Below are positions 14,203 to 25,638 of a DNA stretch of 64,000 nucleotides, one piece after another. Every line of letters begins with the position of its first letter. The first letter of the stretch is position 1. Source of the stretch: Buchnera aphidicola (GTDB lineage: Bacteria; Pseudomonadota; Gammaproteobacteria; Enterobacterales; Enterobacteriaceae); NCBI RefSeq assembly GCF_900128725.1, contig NZ_LT667500.1, positions 1 to 64,000 on the forward strand, given 5' to 3'. The notes below the pieces were generated by a model, which made no database searches, was not told where the DNA came from, and saw nothing but the letters and a program-made list of their open reading frames with translations. A program made the translations under genes and the position numbers.

Positions 14203-14940
14203 TTAATATTCATTTCCACGTATATTTTTTCGGTAACTCTCCCAGTCGAATGTTAACCACAGACCATTACCCAAGCGCATGCGATCGATCACTCTTTCGC
14301 CTAGAAGATTTTTCATTCCTTTAAGAGTTAAGTTAGACAACATTCCTGTAGACTTTTTAGAAGATGATCTTCTGTCTACAATTTGATTAATAATAATTTT
14401 TTCATATCTTGATTCCAGCTGCATACCAATCTCATCTATCATTAATAAGTCTACTGAACTGAAGTTATGTAATAATTTTTCTTCTGTCATCTTTGAGAGC
14501 GAATAATCATTAAAAGTTCCTTTAATGCTAGACATAAGATCAGCTACAGTAATTAGTAAAACACTATTTCCATGTAATATTAAATAATTTCCAATTGCTG
14601 ATGCTAAATGGTTTTTTCCTGTTCCGGGCCGGCCAGTAAATATAAAGCTCGCAATATTATTTTTAAAATTTTCAGCATATCGACGCGCTGCATGCAATAC
14701 TTTTTGATGCCCTTCGTGATTAATGCGGTAATTTTCAAATGAACAATTCATGTATAGTTCTCGTATTCCCGATCTTCCGAGAGTTCTTTGCATTTTCATA
14801 GCTTTATTTTTTTGAATAATAGATTTTGAAGATTTCTTTCCTTGTTCTTGATTCCATATTAATAGTTCTTTGTCATTATAGAATTTTGGCTGTATGTAAG
14901 AAGGTATAATTTTTTTTAGCTTGTTTAAAAAATGATTCAT
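14203..14940 (-). CDS. dnaC: DnaB helicase loader DnaC
   Basis: AAA+ protein that loads DnaB helicase at the origin. 245 residues from the ATG at 14940, the same length as E. coli DnaC; AAGGA lies upstream and MNHFLNKLKKIIPSYIQP aligns with the E. coli start, so the 14961 start is not preferred. Visible: N-terminal DnaB-binding segment, Walker A FTGRPGTGKNHLASAIG (about 100-115), Walker B LLMIDEIG, sensor region INQIVDRRSSSKK, arginine finger GERVIDRMR. It is intact although its upstream partner dnaA is split. The dnaT gene that precedes dnaC in E. coli is not here. Confidence 0.96.
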   Translation of the reverse strand: MNHFLNKLKKIIPSYIQPKFYNDKELLIWNQEQGKKSSKSIIQKNKAMKMQRTLGRSGIRELYMNCSFENYRINHEGHQKVLHAARRYAENFKNNIASFIFTGRPGTGKNHLASAIGNYLILHGNSVLLITVADLMSSIKGTFNDYSLSKMTEEKLLHNFSSVDLLMIDEIGMQLESRYEKIIINQIVDRRSSSKKSTGMLSNLTLKGMKNLLGERVIDRMRLGNGLWLTFDWESYRKNIRGNEY

Positions 14941-15246
14941 ATATTTTTTTTCCTTGTACATATTTATACAATTAAAAAATTAATTCGATACCTTTTTAAA
15001 AATATTAATAGTATAAATATATATATTTATTTTTTAAATATGATTTATAACAATTAGAGATCAAAAATAAGCTATCAGAGATAATCCTTAGAATATTACA
15101 GTAAAAAATTTTATATCTATAATTATTGTTAAATATGAAATACGCGCCTAATTTTAGAAATTTTATTTAAAAAAAATACAATTATATATTGATATATGAT
15201 ATATTATTTATAATAACTACAATCGGTGCATCTAAAGATAAAATTT
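14941..15246. other. Non-coding spacer between dnaC and rsmD
   Basis: Very AT-rich with frequent stops in all frames. Apart from the dnaC ribosome-binding site at its left edge I see nothing recognisable. Confidence 0.6.
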
Positions 15247-15810
15247 TTATTTATAAAATAATGAAAATGAAACAATGCCTATTTTTTTTTTTTTCATTAG
15301 CTTCCAATTGTTGGGTATATAAATATTATTGTCGATATGTTCAATATATATAATCGAATTTTTATGAACCCAATTATATTTTTCTAAATGTCTAATCGAT
15401 TGATTTAATAATAATTTATTGGAAAATGGTGGATCTAAATAAATAATATCATATGGATAACCAATTTTTTTTAGCCATCGTAGTGTATGTACGCGGAACA
15501 CAGAAATATTATTAATAGAAAATATTTTTAATGTATTTTTTAGTTTTTGAACTAATGTATAGTTTTTTTCTAATGCCGTTACAGATTTTGCCAATCGAGA
15601 TACCGATTCTATGCTTAAACTACCGCTGCCTGAAAAACAATCTAAGCATATAGAATTTTCTATATATTGCCCTAACCAACTAAACACTATTTGTTTAATA
15701 CGGTTTCTTGTAGGCCGAATATTAATCTTGTTAACTGAATGTAATACTCTGCCCTTATATAAGCCACCAATAATTCTAATTTTTTTGTTCTTATTTTTTA
15801 CTTTATTCAT
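15247..15810 (-). CDS. rsmD: 16S rRNA (guanine-966 N2)-methyltransferase RsmD
   Basis: S-adenosylmethionine-dependent enzyme that methylates G966 of 16S rRNA in the 30S subunit. 187 residues (198 in E. coli). Visible: IRIIGGLYKGR, RPTRNRIKQIVFSWL, SAM-binding motif LDCFSGSGSLSIES (about 59-72) and catalytic motif IIYLDPPFS (about 125). It is divergent from ftsY, as in E. coli, with only about 75 bases between, which must hold both promoters. Confidence 0.93.
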   Translation of the reverse strand: MNKVKNKNKKIRIIGGLYKGRVLHSVNKINIRPTRNRIKQIVFSWLGQYIENSICLDCFSGSGSLSIESVSRLAKSVTALEKNYTLVQKLKNTLKIFSINNISVFRVHTLRWLKKIGYPYDIIYLDPPFSNKLLLNQSIRHLEKYNWVHKNSIIYIEHIDNNIYIPNNWKLMKKKKIGIVSFSLFYK

Positions 15811-15885
15811 ATTGATTGATTAATAATAAAATTATTGTATTTTAATAAATTATAATATATTTTGTAATATATTTACGGGGTGTAT

Positions 15886-16928
15886 ATGGATATTAAAAAA
15901 AACAACCTTTTTTCTAGTTTCAATATTTTTCCAAAAAAAAAAAAATTTTAAAAACGGATGTTAAAGAAAAAAAAAAAAATATTTTGTTGAATAAGGATAA
16001 AAAGCATACGAAAAGTAGTATTTTTTCTTTTTTAAAAAGCTCTTTTAGCTCTGCAAAGAATATTTTTATTCATAAATTAAAAACTATATTTTCTAAAAAT
16101 TGTGTAGATAAAAAAACGTTTCAGGATTTAGAATATTTATTATTATCATCAGATTTTGGTGTACATGCTACTGAAAAAATTTTACTTCAATTTAAGAGAG
16201 ATATAGATAGAAAAAATATTTTTAATTCTGACTTAGCTCTTTCTTATTTTAAGAAACAGTTATTAAATATGTTAACGCCTTCTAGGCAGCCCGTTGCGCC
16301 GAATGTTTCTGCGCTACCTTTTGTTATTTTAGTTGTTGGGGTTAACGGAGTTGGAAAGACAACAACTATCATTAAATTAGCTCATTATTATAACAACTTA
16401 GGACAGTCTGTTATGCTAACAGCTGGTGATACGTTTAGGGCCGCTGCTGTTGAGCAGTTAATAGAATTGGGTGTAAAGCATCATATTCCAGTATTTTCGG
16501 GTTCGCTTGGCGCTGATTCTGCTGCTATTGTATTTGATTCTTGGAAAGAGTCAACAAAATTGAAAAAAAATATTTTAATCATTGATACAGCCGGTCGTTT
16601 GCACAACAAAGATCATTTACTTCGAGAATTACAAAAAATTAATCGAGTGATTACAAAATGTTCTCCTGCCGCACCTCATGAAATATTTTTAGTTTTAGAT
16701 GCTAGCATCGGTCAAAATTCAATACAACAAGCTAAGGTTTTTTCTTCTAAAATGAATATCACGGGAATTATTTTAACAAAATTAGACAGTACAGCGAAAG
16801 GGGGTGTAATTTTTTCTATTGCTCATAATTTAATGATTCCTATTCGTTACTTATCAGCTGGAGAAAAAATAACGGACTTAGAAGTATTTAATAGCAAACG
16901 TTTTGTTGATAATTTTGTAGACATTTAA
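15886..16928 (+). CDS. ftsY: SRP receptor FtsY, frameshifted at an A13 run
   Basis: Receptor GTPase for the signal recognition particle. The ATG at 15886, with GGGG upstream, opens a 21-codon frame that ends at TAA (15949) directly after 13 A (15933-15945). Inserting one A (or removing two) continues into the long frame through ILKTDVKEKKKN into the NG domain: GVNGVGKTTTIIKLA (G1), DTFRAAAVEQL, DTAGRLHNK (G3), TKLDSTAKGG (G4), GEKITDLEVF. A second A13 run (15967-15979) is in frame. Without slippage, synthesis would have to begin at the TTG at 15984. The acidic N-terminal domain of E. coli is almost absent, as in reduced genomes. The NG domain looks fully functional. Confidence 0.9.
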
Positions 16929-17001
16929 AACATCTGTTTTTTATTATTATTTTTCGATATATTTTATCAGATCAAATATTGTATATTTTACTTAGGGTCA
17001 A

Positions 17002-17877
17002 ATGAAAAAGATAAAAAATAAAATTCATGCCATTAGTTTTCTTAATATCGGTAGTTTGGATTCATATATTCGTATGGCCAATTCTTTTTCTATTCTTTCC
17101 TTTGAAAAAGAAAAATCCCTTGCAAAAAAATTATTATTTTATAGAGAAATAGAATCTGCAAAATTATTGATTTTATCAAACTTACGATTTGTAATACACA
17201 TTGCTAGGAATTATTCGGGTTATGGATTGCCTCAGGCGGATTTAATTCAAGAAGGAAATATTGGATTAATGAAAGCTATTCGGAGATTTAATCCAGATAT
17301 TAACGTGCGATTGATTTCTTTTGCAGTACATTGGATTAAATCTGAAATTCACGAATATGTTTTAAAAAATTGGCGTATAGTAAAAGTTGCAACTACGAAA
17401 GCTCAACGAAAATTATTTTTCAATCTAAGAAAATCAAAAAAAAGATTAGGCTGGTTTAATCGTCAAGAAATTGAAATTGTCGCTAGTGAATTAGGGGTTA
17501 GCAGACAAGATGTAAGAGAAATGGAAGCCCGTATGTCAGCACAAGACATTACCTTAGACATTGAGGCAAAAGATTCGTTTCCAGATCATTCTACTTGCAA
17601 TATTCGTTCTTCTTTTTATTTAGAAGATAAAAAATCGAATTTTGCTATAAATATAGAGCGAGATAATTGGGCCTCTCATGCTACAGCTAAATTAAGTAAC
17701 GCGCTTCTTGTTTTAGATGAAAGGAGTCAACAAATCATTAAAAGACGTTGGTTAGCTCATAATAATGTAAAAATTACATTACAATCTATTGCTCGAGATT
17801 ACGGAATTTCAGCAGAAAGAGTTCGTCAATTAGAAAAAAATGCTATGAAAAAGCTTAAAATAGCAATTGAAACATAA
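17002..17877 (+). CDS. rpoH: RNA polymerase heat-shock sigma factor sigma-32
   Basis: Directs core polymerase to heat-shock promoters such as that of groESL at 11335. 291 residues (284 in E. coli). Visible: region 2.1-2.4 ([36 protein letters not shown] with the RpoH-specific [27 protein letters not shown]), the RpoH box [11 protein letters not shown] (about 134-144), and region 4.2 helix-turn-helix [19 protein letters not shown]. The ftsE/ftsX genes that separate ftsY and rpoH in E. coli are absent. All sigma regions look intact. Confidence 0.97.
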   Translation: MKKIKNKIHAISFLNIGSLDSYIRMANSFSILSFEKEKSLAKKLLFYREIESAKLLILSNLRFVIHIARNYSGYGLPQADLIQEGNIGLMKAIRRFNPDINVRLISFAVHWIKSEIHEYVLKNWRIVKVATTKAQRKLFFNLRKSKKRLGWFNRQEIEIVASELGVSRQDVREMEARMSAQDITLDIEAKDSFPDHSTCNIRSSFYLEDKKSNFAINIERDNWASHATAKLSNALLVLDERSQQIIKRRWLAHNNVKITLQSIARDYGISAERVRQLEKNAMKKLKIAIET

Positions 17878-18860
17878 AATTATTTATTTTTTTATTTAAA
17901 ATACAATTCTGAATTATTTTAATACGTTGTTATTATTTTATAAATAAACATGCAATTAATTATCTGTAAGATATCACATAGAAGAAAAAATATTTTTTTC
18001 TTTTTTTTATAAGAGCTATATATTTTATCTTTAGTTTGCCGAGTCTAAGAATCTTTTTTAATTTGTAAAATTTTAAAAATTTTCTGTCCTGATCGGTTAT
18101 TTAATAATCAAAATATATTGAAAAGATATACTTTAATGAAATTAATTTTTAAAGTTTTATAATTTTTATTTCGTTTAATCAATATATTATATTAAAATAT
18201 TTTTCTGTATCCACATAAAACGAATAATTCAATACAGATATAAAACTTTTTTATTTTAATATAATTTATTTAGCTTAATCGATAGAAATTTTCTTTTTAC
18301 AAAGAAACCTTTTTTAAAAAAATGTTTATTATTTCTATTTGATGCAAATGAGTTGGCTTGTAAAACTATAAATATTAATAAAGTTGTGTATAAAAAGTTA
18401 TTTTTATTTATATCAATGATCATAAATATATGTTTCGTATACGCGCTCTGCGAGTAAGCATTGATCTTTGTCTAGTGCTTGATTAAAATATCGAAAAAAT
18501 AGAATCGTATCATTACGACATTTTAAGCGCAAAGTTGTTACAGCGGTTAATGCCTAATAAGTATATTTATATTCTGATAATGTGTATAATATTTGTTATA
18601 TATTTTTTTATTTTCTTTCGTTCTTTATTGATCTTTATGCTTAAAAAGATATTTTTTAGTTTTGCGTTACTATGAGCTTTTGTTTAGTTATATAAACATT
18701 TATATTTTTAAGGTATATCGATTGTGTTAATGATGCTAGCGAACAAATAGTTCTGGAAAAACTGGTTAGCCATTGTAATACTGATAAAATAACATTGTAT
18801 ATATATTAAAAATTTCAAAAAAAAACATTTTAGTTACTATGACTATGGGAAAAAGTATGT
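17878..18860. other. 983-base non-coding stretch between rpoH and metE
   Basis: No intact gene. Most is AT-rich with many stops. A GC-richer island at about 18419-18556 stays open on the minus strand for about 46 codons (containing FFRYFNQALDKDQ and LLAERVYETY) after a stop and without a start codon; it may be the remnant of a lost gene, which I cannot identify. In related genomes this interval carries several genes, glmS among them from memory. Confidence 0.5.
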
Positions 18861-21137
18861 ATGAATATTAAAAATCATATACTAGGATTTCCTAGAATTG
18901 GTTTGCATCGTGAATTAAAAATTGCTCAAGAGAAATATTGGTCTAAAAAAATTACTTTAAGTGATTTATTATCTATAGGAAAAAAGATTAGAAAAAGTAA
19001 CTGGAAGCATCAAGCTAATAGCGGATTAGATTATATAACAGTAGGTGATTTCGCTTGGTATGATCATGTTTTAAACATTAGCATGATGCTTGGCAATATA
19101 CCAGATCGACATCGATTCAACGATCCAGAGGTTAATATAGATACCTTGTTTCGTGTCGCTAGAGGAGCTACTTCTACTGACAAAAATTGTTCAGCATCTG
19201 AGATGACAAAATGGTTTAATACTAATTATCATTATATTGTTCCGGAATTTACTCGCGACCATAAATTTAGTTTTTCATGGAAGCAAATTATTGAAGAAAC
19301 TGACGAAGCTCTATCCTTGGGGTATTCAGTAAAGCCGGTTTTATTGGGTCCGTTAACTTATTTATGGTTAGGAAAAGTAAAAGGAAGAACCTTTAATAAA
19401 TTAGATTTGTTAAATAAAATATTACCAATTTATAAACAAGTATTAGCTGAACTATATTCTAGAAATATTGAATGGATTCAGATTGATGAACCTATTTTAG
19501 TTTTAGATATTCCAGAAGAATGGAGACAAGCTTTTAAAACAACATATAGTACATTACATGGTATTATAAAAATTTTATTAACTACATATTTTGGTGATAT
19601 ACATCATAATTTAGATATAGTTAATACACTTCCGGTGGATGGTTTGCATCTTGACCTAGTATCCGGGAATTATAATATACCTCAATTACATGATTACATA
19701 GATAAAAAATTTTTATTATCATTAGGGATCATTAATGGACGTAATATTTGGAAATCTGATTTATTAAAGTGGTTTACTCAATTAAAGTCCTGTATAAAAA
19801 CTCTCGGTACTTTTTGGCTCGGTACTTCTTGTTCTTTACTCCACACTCCTTTAGATCTCTCGTTAGAAGATAATTTAACAGATTTTGTAAAATCATGGTT
19901 TTCTTTTGGAATACAAAAATGTTTTGAATTGTCTCTTTTGTCTCAGGTTTTAAATAATAAACTTGATCAACAAGAAATATATAATTGGGTTAAACCGATT
20001 AAGGCTTATAAGTCTTCCAATCTTGTACATAATAGTCTTGTTCAGGAGCGTTTATTACAAATTTCTTCTCGGCAAATTAGAAGAAATAATGAGTTTTCTA
20101 TTCGCTCTAGTATTCAGAAAAAAGCATTTAATTTTCCTATTCTCCCTACTACTACTATTGGCTCGTTCCCACAAACACAAGAGATTCGAGATTTACGTAA
20201 AAAATATAAAAATAAACAAATCAGCCAATTAAATTACGAAAAAGAAATCAAAAGACATATTAAATATAATATCGTTCAACAAGAAAAAATAGGTTTAGAT
20301 GTTTTGGTTCACGGAGAGCCTGAACGTAATGATATGGTAGAATATTTTAGTGAATATTTAGAGGGTTTTGTGTTTACGCAGTATGGTTGGGTTCAAAGTT
20401 ATGGGTCAAGATGTGTGAAGCCGCCAATTATTATTGGGGATATTAGTAGAATCACTCCCATGACACTAAACTATTCAAAATATGCTCAATCATTAACTCA
20501 AAAACCCGTGAAAGCAATGTTAACTGGACCTGTAACTATTTTGTGCTGGTCGTTTCCTCGAGAAGACGTTTCTAAAGAAGAGATCGCAAATCAAATTGCT
20601 TTAGCATTAAGCGACGAAGTTTTAGATTTGGAAAAATCAGGAATCCAGATTATTCAAATTGATGAACCGGCGTTAAGAGAAGGATTGCCTTTACGTAAAA
20701 AAGAATGGAATGATTATTTGCGCTGGTCTGTAAAATCATTTAAATTATGTTCTTCGGGAGTCAAAGATAGTACGCAAATTCATACTCATATGTGTTATTG
20801 TGAGTTTCATGATATTATGCCGGCTATTGTGGAGCTAGATGCAGATGTTATTACTATTGAAACATCTAGGTCAGATATGGAGCTATTAGAATTTTTTAAA
20901 ACCTTTAAATATCCGAATGATATTGGTCCGGGCGTATATGATATTCATTCTCCAGGTATACCTACTGTCCAATGGATAGAATCGTTATTAATTAAGGCTT
21001 TAAAATATATTGATGCAAAACAACTATGGGTGAACCCAGATTGTGGACTCAAAACGCGTAACTGGAAAGAAACAGAGTTAGCGTTACGTCATATGATACA
21101 GGCTGTTTTAAACATTAGAAAAAATTTTAAAAAATAA
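18861..21137 (+). CDS. metE: Cobalamin-independent methionine synthase MetE
   Basis: Transfers the methyl group from 5-methyl-THF-glutamate to homocysteine. 758 residues (753 in E. coli). N-terminal barrel begins with [14 protein letters not shown]-terminal catalytic barrel has [28 protein letters not shown] and [14 protein letters not shown]. Zinc ligands are retained: His and Cys in HTHMCYCEF (about 648-656) and Cys in NPDCGLKTR (about 735). MetF, which makes the methyl donor, is at 34478-35359. No metR regulator is adjacent, and I see no MetR or MetJ operator. Confidence 0.97.
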   Translation: MNIKNHILGFPRIGLHRELKIAQEKYWSKKITLSDLLSIGKKIRKSNWKHQANSGLDYITVGDFAWYDHVLNISMMLGNIPDRHRFNDPEVNIDTLFRVARGATSTDKNCSASEMTKWFNTNYHYIVPEFTRDHKFSFSWKQIIEETDEALSLGYSVKPVLLGPLTYLWLGKVKGRTFNKLDLLNKILPIYKQVLAELYSRNIEWIQIDEPILVLDIPEEWRQAFKTTYSTLHGIIKILLTTYFGDIHHNLDIVNTLPVDGLHLDLVSGNYNIPQLHDYIDKKFLLSLGIINGRNIWKSDLLKWFTQLKSCIKTLGTFWLGTSCSLLHTPLDLSLEDNLTDFVKSWFSFGIQKCFELSLLSQVLNNKLDQQEIYNWVKPIKAYKSSNLVHNSLVQERLLQISSRQIRRNNEFSIRSSIQKKAFNFPILPTTTIGSFPQTQEIRDLRKKYKNKQISQLNYEKEIKRHIKYNIVQQEKIGLDVLVHGEPERNDMVEYFSEYLEGFVFTQYGWVQSYGSRCVKPPIIIGDISRITPMTLNYSKYAQSLTQKPVKAMLTGPVTILCWSFPREDVSKEEIANQIALALSDEVLDLEKSGIQIIQIDEPALREGLPLRKKEWNDYLRWSVKSFKLCSSGVKDSTQIHTHMCYCEFHDIMPAIVELDADVITIETSRSDMELLEFFKTFKYPNDIGPGVYDIHSPGIPTVQWIESLLIKALKYIDAKQLWVNPDCGLKTRNWKETELALRHMIQAVLNIRKNFKK

Positions 21138-21279
21138 ATTTAAGTATTTATTCCACTCAATGCAATCTTTGTATTCACGGATTGTGTTTAGTGGCGGTAT
21201 ATTGCTAGTATTTGACTAGTTTTTTTATACTTTTGTGGTTGGCGTAATCATTTTTTATATTTTTTATATAAAAGTATAT

Positions 21280-21303
21280 CGAGCTGTTAATAGTATCAGC
21301 TCG
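21280..21303. terminator. Convergent metE/rpoC terminator
   Basis: CGAGCTG (21280-21286) pairs with CAGCTCG (21297-21303), a perfect 7-bp stem with a 10-base loop. It lies 11 bases beyond the rpoC stop on the minus strand and about 140 beyond metE on the plus strand, with AT-rich flanks on both sides. Confidence 0.7.
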
Positions 21304-21313
21304 AATGGTATTT

Positions 21314-24300
21314 TTATATCCGATTGTTTATTTTTTCGGTAGAATTTAATAATTCAGATAAATTAGCAGCCGCTTCTTCTGCGCTAATAGAGGTAGATTT
21401 ATTTTTCTTATTTAGTAAATGGTTCATTCGATTTTTAATTCTTTGCTTATGGTATTGATATCCAGTTCCTGCAGGAATTAATCTCCCTACAATAACATTT
21501 TCTTTTAATCCACGTAATTGATCTTTTTTTCCTGCTACCGCCGCTTCTGTTAAGACCCTAGTAGTTTCTTGAAAAGATGCTGCGGAAATAAATGATTCTG
21601 TAGCTAGAGATGCTTTAGTAATGCCTAATAAATCTCGAGAAAAAGTTATTATCTTTTTTTTATTTTTTTTTAATTTTTTGTTTGCGAGCATGATGCATGA
21701 GTGTTCTAGTTGTTCTCCTTGTAGGAAATTAGAATTACCCGGATTGACTACTGTAACCTTTCTAAGCATTTGTCTTATTATGACTTCAATATGTTTATTA
21801 TTTATTTTTACGCCCTGTAATCGATATACCTCTTGAACTTCGTTAATGATATAATTTGTAACAGCTTGAATTCCTCTTAACCTTAAAATATCATGCGGTG
21901 ATTCTGGTCCGTCTGAAATAATATCGCCTTTTTCTACTCGTTCACCTTCAAAGACATTAATCTGTCTCCACTTAGGAATCATTTCTTCATAAGCATTGTT
22001 TCCGTCAAGCGGCGTAAGAATTAGTCGTCTTTTACCTTTTGTTTCTCTTCCAAACGAAACTACTCCACTTATTTCTGCCAAAATTGCTAGCTCTTTAGGT
22101 TTTCTTGCTTCAAATAAATCAGCTACCCGAGGCAGTCCTCCAGTAATATCTTTAGTTCCTACTGATTCTTGAGGAACTCGGGCCAATATATCTCCCGAAG
22201 ATACTTTCATACCGTTATCTAGTTGTAAAATAGATTTTCCGGGTAAAAAATATTGAGCCGGCATATCTGTTCCTGGTATAAATACATCTATACCAGCTTT
22301 ATTAATAATTTTTAAAGATGGCTTTAAGTCTTTTCCTTGCAAGTTTCTTTCAGAGATATCCAAAACAACTATAGAAGACAAACCAGTGAGTTCATCATTT
22401 TGTTGCGTTATACTTTGGCCGTCAACCATGTCAATAAATTGAATGTATCCGCTGACTTCAGTAATAACGGGAATAGTATGCGGATCCCATCTTGCAATGA
22501 TTTCTCCAGACTGTACTTTTTCTCCTTCTCCTTTTGCTAAAATTGATCCGTATGGAATTTTATAGCTTTCTTGAGTTTTTCCTAATTCATCTAACATTTT
22601 TAACTCAACGTTTCTAGAAATAATAACAATTTTTTTGTTTGAGTTTATGACTGATTTTGCTTGATTTAGATAAATAATTCCATTTTTACGAACTTGAATA
22701 CTAGATTCAGAAACTATTTTTGACGCAGCTCCACCAATATGAAATGTACGCATGGTTAATTGTGTTCCAGGCTCACCAATGGATTGAGCAGCTATAACTC
22801 CAACAGCCTCTCCTTTTTTAACCAACTGCCCTCTAGCTAAATCTCGACCATAACAACAAGCACATACCCCAAAGTTGGTTTCACAATGAACTACGGATCT
22901 CACAGTAACCGCGTCAATTGAATTATACTCTAAGATATCGCACCAATTTTCATTTAATAGCGTATTTTTGGGTATCATAATTTTTTTAGAAGAGCCTGTA
23001 TATAAAACATCTTCTACCGTTATTCGCCCTAAAACACGTTCTCTTAATGGCTCTTTTACATCTCCGCCTTCTATTAAAGAGCTCATAATAATGCCTTTAC
23101 GAGTTTTACAATCGTTTTCTGTTACGACTAAATCTTGAGCAACATCCACTAATCTTCTAGTTAAATAACCAGAATTAGCTGTTTTTAATGCGGTATCAGC
23201 TAATCCTTTTCTGGCACCATGCGTTGAAATAAAATACTGCAGTACATTTAACCCTTCTCTAAAATTAGCCGTGATAGGAGTTTCGATAATAGAGCCGTCT
23301 GGCTTGGCCATTAAACCTCGCATGCCAGCTAATTGTCTGATTTGAGCTGCCGATCCTCTAGCCCCCGAATCAGCCATAATAAAAATGTTATTAAAAGACT
23401 TCTGTTTTTTTTTTTTATGATCACAATCATACCAGATGTCGTAAGATAAATTTTTCATCATAGCGAGCGCAATACGTTCATTGGCTGCCGCCCAAATATC
23501 TATTGTTTTATTGTATCGCTCATCTTCAGTGACAAGTCCTGTCTGAAATTGTTTATGTATTTCCTTGACATCTTTTTCGGATTCTACAATAATATCTGTT
23601 TTTTCCTTTGGTATAATGATATCATCAATTCCTACAGATACACCAGATTTTGCTGCATACGAAAACCCTATGTACATAATTTGGTCCGCTAAGTGTACAG
23701 TGTCTTTTAAGCCTAAAATCCTATAACAGGTGTTTAAAATTTTAGATATATCTGATTTTCTTAAAGTTTTATTAATAATTTCAAATGGCAGCCCCCGCGG
23801 TATAATCGTCCAAAAAATTGCTCTTCCAATTGTAGTTTGTATTATTTTAGTGTGTTTAATTAAGGTATTTTTTTCATTTTTTTTGTATTCTTTTATGCGC
23901 ACTTTAATAATGGAATGTAACTCAGCTGCTCCTAACATATACATTTTTTCTGCTTCTTTTGGGTGCTTTAGCAACATGCCTGTACCTTTTCCATGATGTT
24001 TTTTTCTGGTCATGTAGTATATACCCAAAATTACATCTTGAGAAGGAACGACGATTGGCTCGCCACTTGCTGGTGAAAGTATATTTTTAGTTGACATCAT
24101 TAATTTTCTTGATTCTTGTTGAGCAGATTTTGTTAAAGGAACATGAATAGCCATTTGATCGCCATCAAAATCAGCATTATAAGCAACGCATACTAAAGGA
24201 TGTAACTGTATTGCTTTTCCTTCAACTAAAATAGGCTCAAAAGCTTGTATACCTAGGCGATGTAATGTCGGCGCTCGATTTAATAAAACAGGATGCTCGT

Positions 24301-25549
24301 GAATAATTTCATCAAGGATATCCCATACAATTGGCTCTTCTTGTTCAACCAGTTTTTTAGCGGATTTTATAGTTGTTGCTAGATTTCTTTGTTCTAATTT
24401 TCCGTATATAAATGGCTTAAAAAGCTCTAAAGCCATTTTTTTAGGTATTCCGCATTGATTTAAGTGTAAATAGGGGCCTACAGTTATCACGGATCTTCCC
24501 GAATAATCTACCCTTTTTCCTAATAAATTCTGCCTAAATCTACCTTGCTTACCTTTAATCATGTCAGCTAAAGATTTTAACGGTCTTTTATTAGAACCAG
24601 TAATAGATCTTCCTCTTCTTCCGTTATCGAGTAACGCATCAATAGCTTCTTGGAGCATTCTTTTTTCATTTCTAACGATAATGTCTGGAGCAGACAGTTC
24701 GATAAGACGTTTTAATCGGTTATTTCGATTTATAACCCGTCGGTATAGGTCATTTAAATCTGATGTTGCAAATCGCCCCCCATCTAACGGTACCAAGGGT
24801 CTTAAATCAGGAGGTAATATCGGAAGTACGGTTAAAATCATCCACTCAGGTTTATTTTGGGATAACAATAATGATTCAAGTAATTGGATTCTTTTTGTAA
24901 CTTTTTTTCTTTTAGTTTCTGAGTTTGTCTTTAATATTTCTTGCTTTAATTGCTTGCATATTTTTTTTAATTCTATTTTTTTTAATAGTGCTTGTACGGC
25001 CTCAGCGCCCATTTTAGCTTCAAATTCGTCTCCACATTCATCTAAAGCTTTTATATACTGATCTTCTGTTAATATTTGACATTTTTCCAAACGCGTCATT
25101 CCAGGATCCAAAACAACATAGGACTCAAAATATAATACTCTTTCTATATCACGCAAAGGCATGTCTAATAATAAACCTATTCGTGATGGTAGGGATTTTA
25201 AAAACCAAATGTGAGCTATGGGAGCAGCTAATTCAATATGTCCCATTCTTTCTCTTCTCACTTTACTTTGAGTGACTTCAACTCCGCATTTTTCACATAC
25301 TACCCCTCTATGTTTTAAGCGCTTATATTTACCGCATAAACACTCATAATCCTTTATAGGTCCGAATATACGCGAGCAAAATAACCCATCTCTTTCGGGT
25401 TTAAATGTTCTATAATTTATTGTTTCAGGTTTTTTTACTTCTCCGAAAGACCAAGATCGAATAATTTCAGGTGAGGCTAATGCAATTCTAATAGAATCAA
25501 ATTCTTCAATTTTTGTTTTTTTTTTAAAAAAATTTAATATTTCTTTCAT
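21314..25549 (-). CDS. rpoC: RNA polymerase subunit beta'
   Basis: Largest subunit of core RNA polymerase. 1411 residues (1407 in E. coli). Visible: N-terminal zinc site [23 protein letters not shown] (about 70-92), the catalytic Mg site [11 protein letters not shown] (about 458-468), the bridge helix and trigger loop region ([39 protein letters not shown]), second zinc site with [17 protein letters not shown], and the C-terminal region [22 protein letters not shown]. Last gene of the minus-strand block, ending at a hairpin. Its poly(A) slippage behaviour bears on the frameshifted genes in this window. Confidence 0.99.
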   Translation of the reverse strand: MKEILNFFKKKTKIEEFDSIRIALASPEIIRSWSFGEVKKPETINYRTFKPERDGLFCSRIFGPIKDYECLCGKYKRLKHRGVVCEKCGVEVTQSKVRRERMGHIELAAPIAHIWFLKSLPSRIGLLLDMPLRDIERVLYFESYVVLDPGMTRLEKCQILTEDQYIKALDECGDEFEAKMGAEAVQALLKKIELKKICKQLKQEILKTNSETKRKKVTKRIQLLESLLLSQNKPEWMILTVLPILPPDLRPLVPLDGGRFATSDLNDLYRRVINRNNRLKRLIELSAPDIIVRNEKRMLQEAIDALLDNGRRGRSITGSNKRPLKSLADMIKGKQGRFRQNLLGKRVDYSGRSVITVGPYLHLNQCGIPKKMALELFKPFIYGKLEQRNLATTIKSAKKLVEQEEPIVWDILDEIIHEHPVLLNRAPTLHRLGIQAFEPILVEGKAIQLHPLVCVAYNADFDGDQMAIHVPLTKSAQQESRKLMMSTKNILSPASGEPIVVPSQDVILGIYYMTRKKHHGKGTGMLLKHPKEAEKMYMLGAAELHSIIKVRIKEYKKNEKNTLIKHTKIIQTTIGRAIFWTIIPRGLPFEIINKTLRKSDISKILNTCYRILGLKDTVHLADQIMYIGFSYAAKSGVSVGIDDIIIPKEKTDIIVESEKDVKEIHKQFQTGLVTEDERYNKTIDIWAAANERIALAMMKNLSYDIWYDCDHKKKKQKSFNNIFIMADSGARGSAAQIRQLAGMRGLMAKPDGSIIETPITANFREGLNVLQYFISTHGARKGLADTALKTANSGYLTRRLVDVAQDLVVTENDCKTRKGIIMSSLIEGGDVKEPLRERVLGRITVEDVLYTGSSKKIMIPKNTLLNENWCDILEYNSIDAVTVRSVVHCETNFGVCACCYGRDLARGQLVKKGEAVGVIAAQSIGEPGTQLTMRTFHIGGAASKIVSESSIQVRKNGIIYLNQAKSVINSNKKIVIISRNVELKMLDELGKTQESYKIPYGSILAKGEGEKVQSGEIIARWDPHTIPVITEVSGYIQFIDMVDGQSITQQNDELTGLSSIVVLDISERNLQGKDLKPSLKIINKAGIDVFIPGTDMPAQYFLPGKSILQLDNGMKVSSGDILARVPQESVGTKDITGGLPRVADLFEARKPKELAILAEISGVVSFGRETKGKRRLILTPLDGNNAYEEMIPKWRQINVFEGERVEKGDIISDGPESPHDILRLRGIQAVTNYIINEVQEVYRLQGVKINNKHIEVIIRQMLRKVTVVNPGNSNFLQGEQLEHSCIMLANKKLKKNKKKIITFSRDLLGITKASLATESFISAASFQETTRVLTEAAVAGKKDQLRGLKENVIVGRLIPAGTGYQYHKQRIKNRMNHLLNKKNKSTSISAEEAAANLSELLNSTEKINNRI

Positions 25550-25638
25550 GCATCACTTCTTATAAACATACAACGGTTAGTAAATTAAAGCCTGTATATG
25601 GATTTGTATTATCAATCTTTTTATAATTGATTTATGTC

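Noticed and set aside
18207..18215. GTATCCACA, one mismatch from a DnaA box, in the rpoH-metE spacer
   Set aside because: A single near-match in AT-rich sequence far from dnaA; expected by chance.
24561..25061. 166-codon plus-strand frame inside rpoC
   Set aside because: Antisense shadow of a highly conserved rpoC region.
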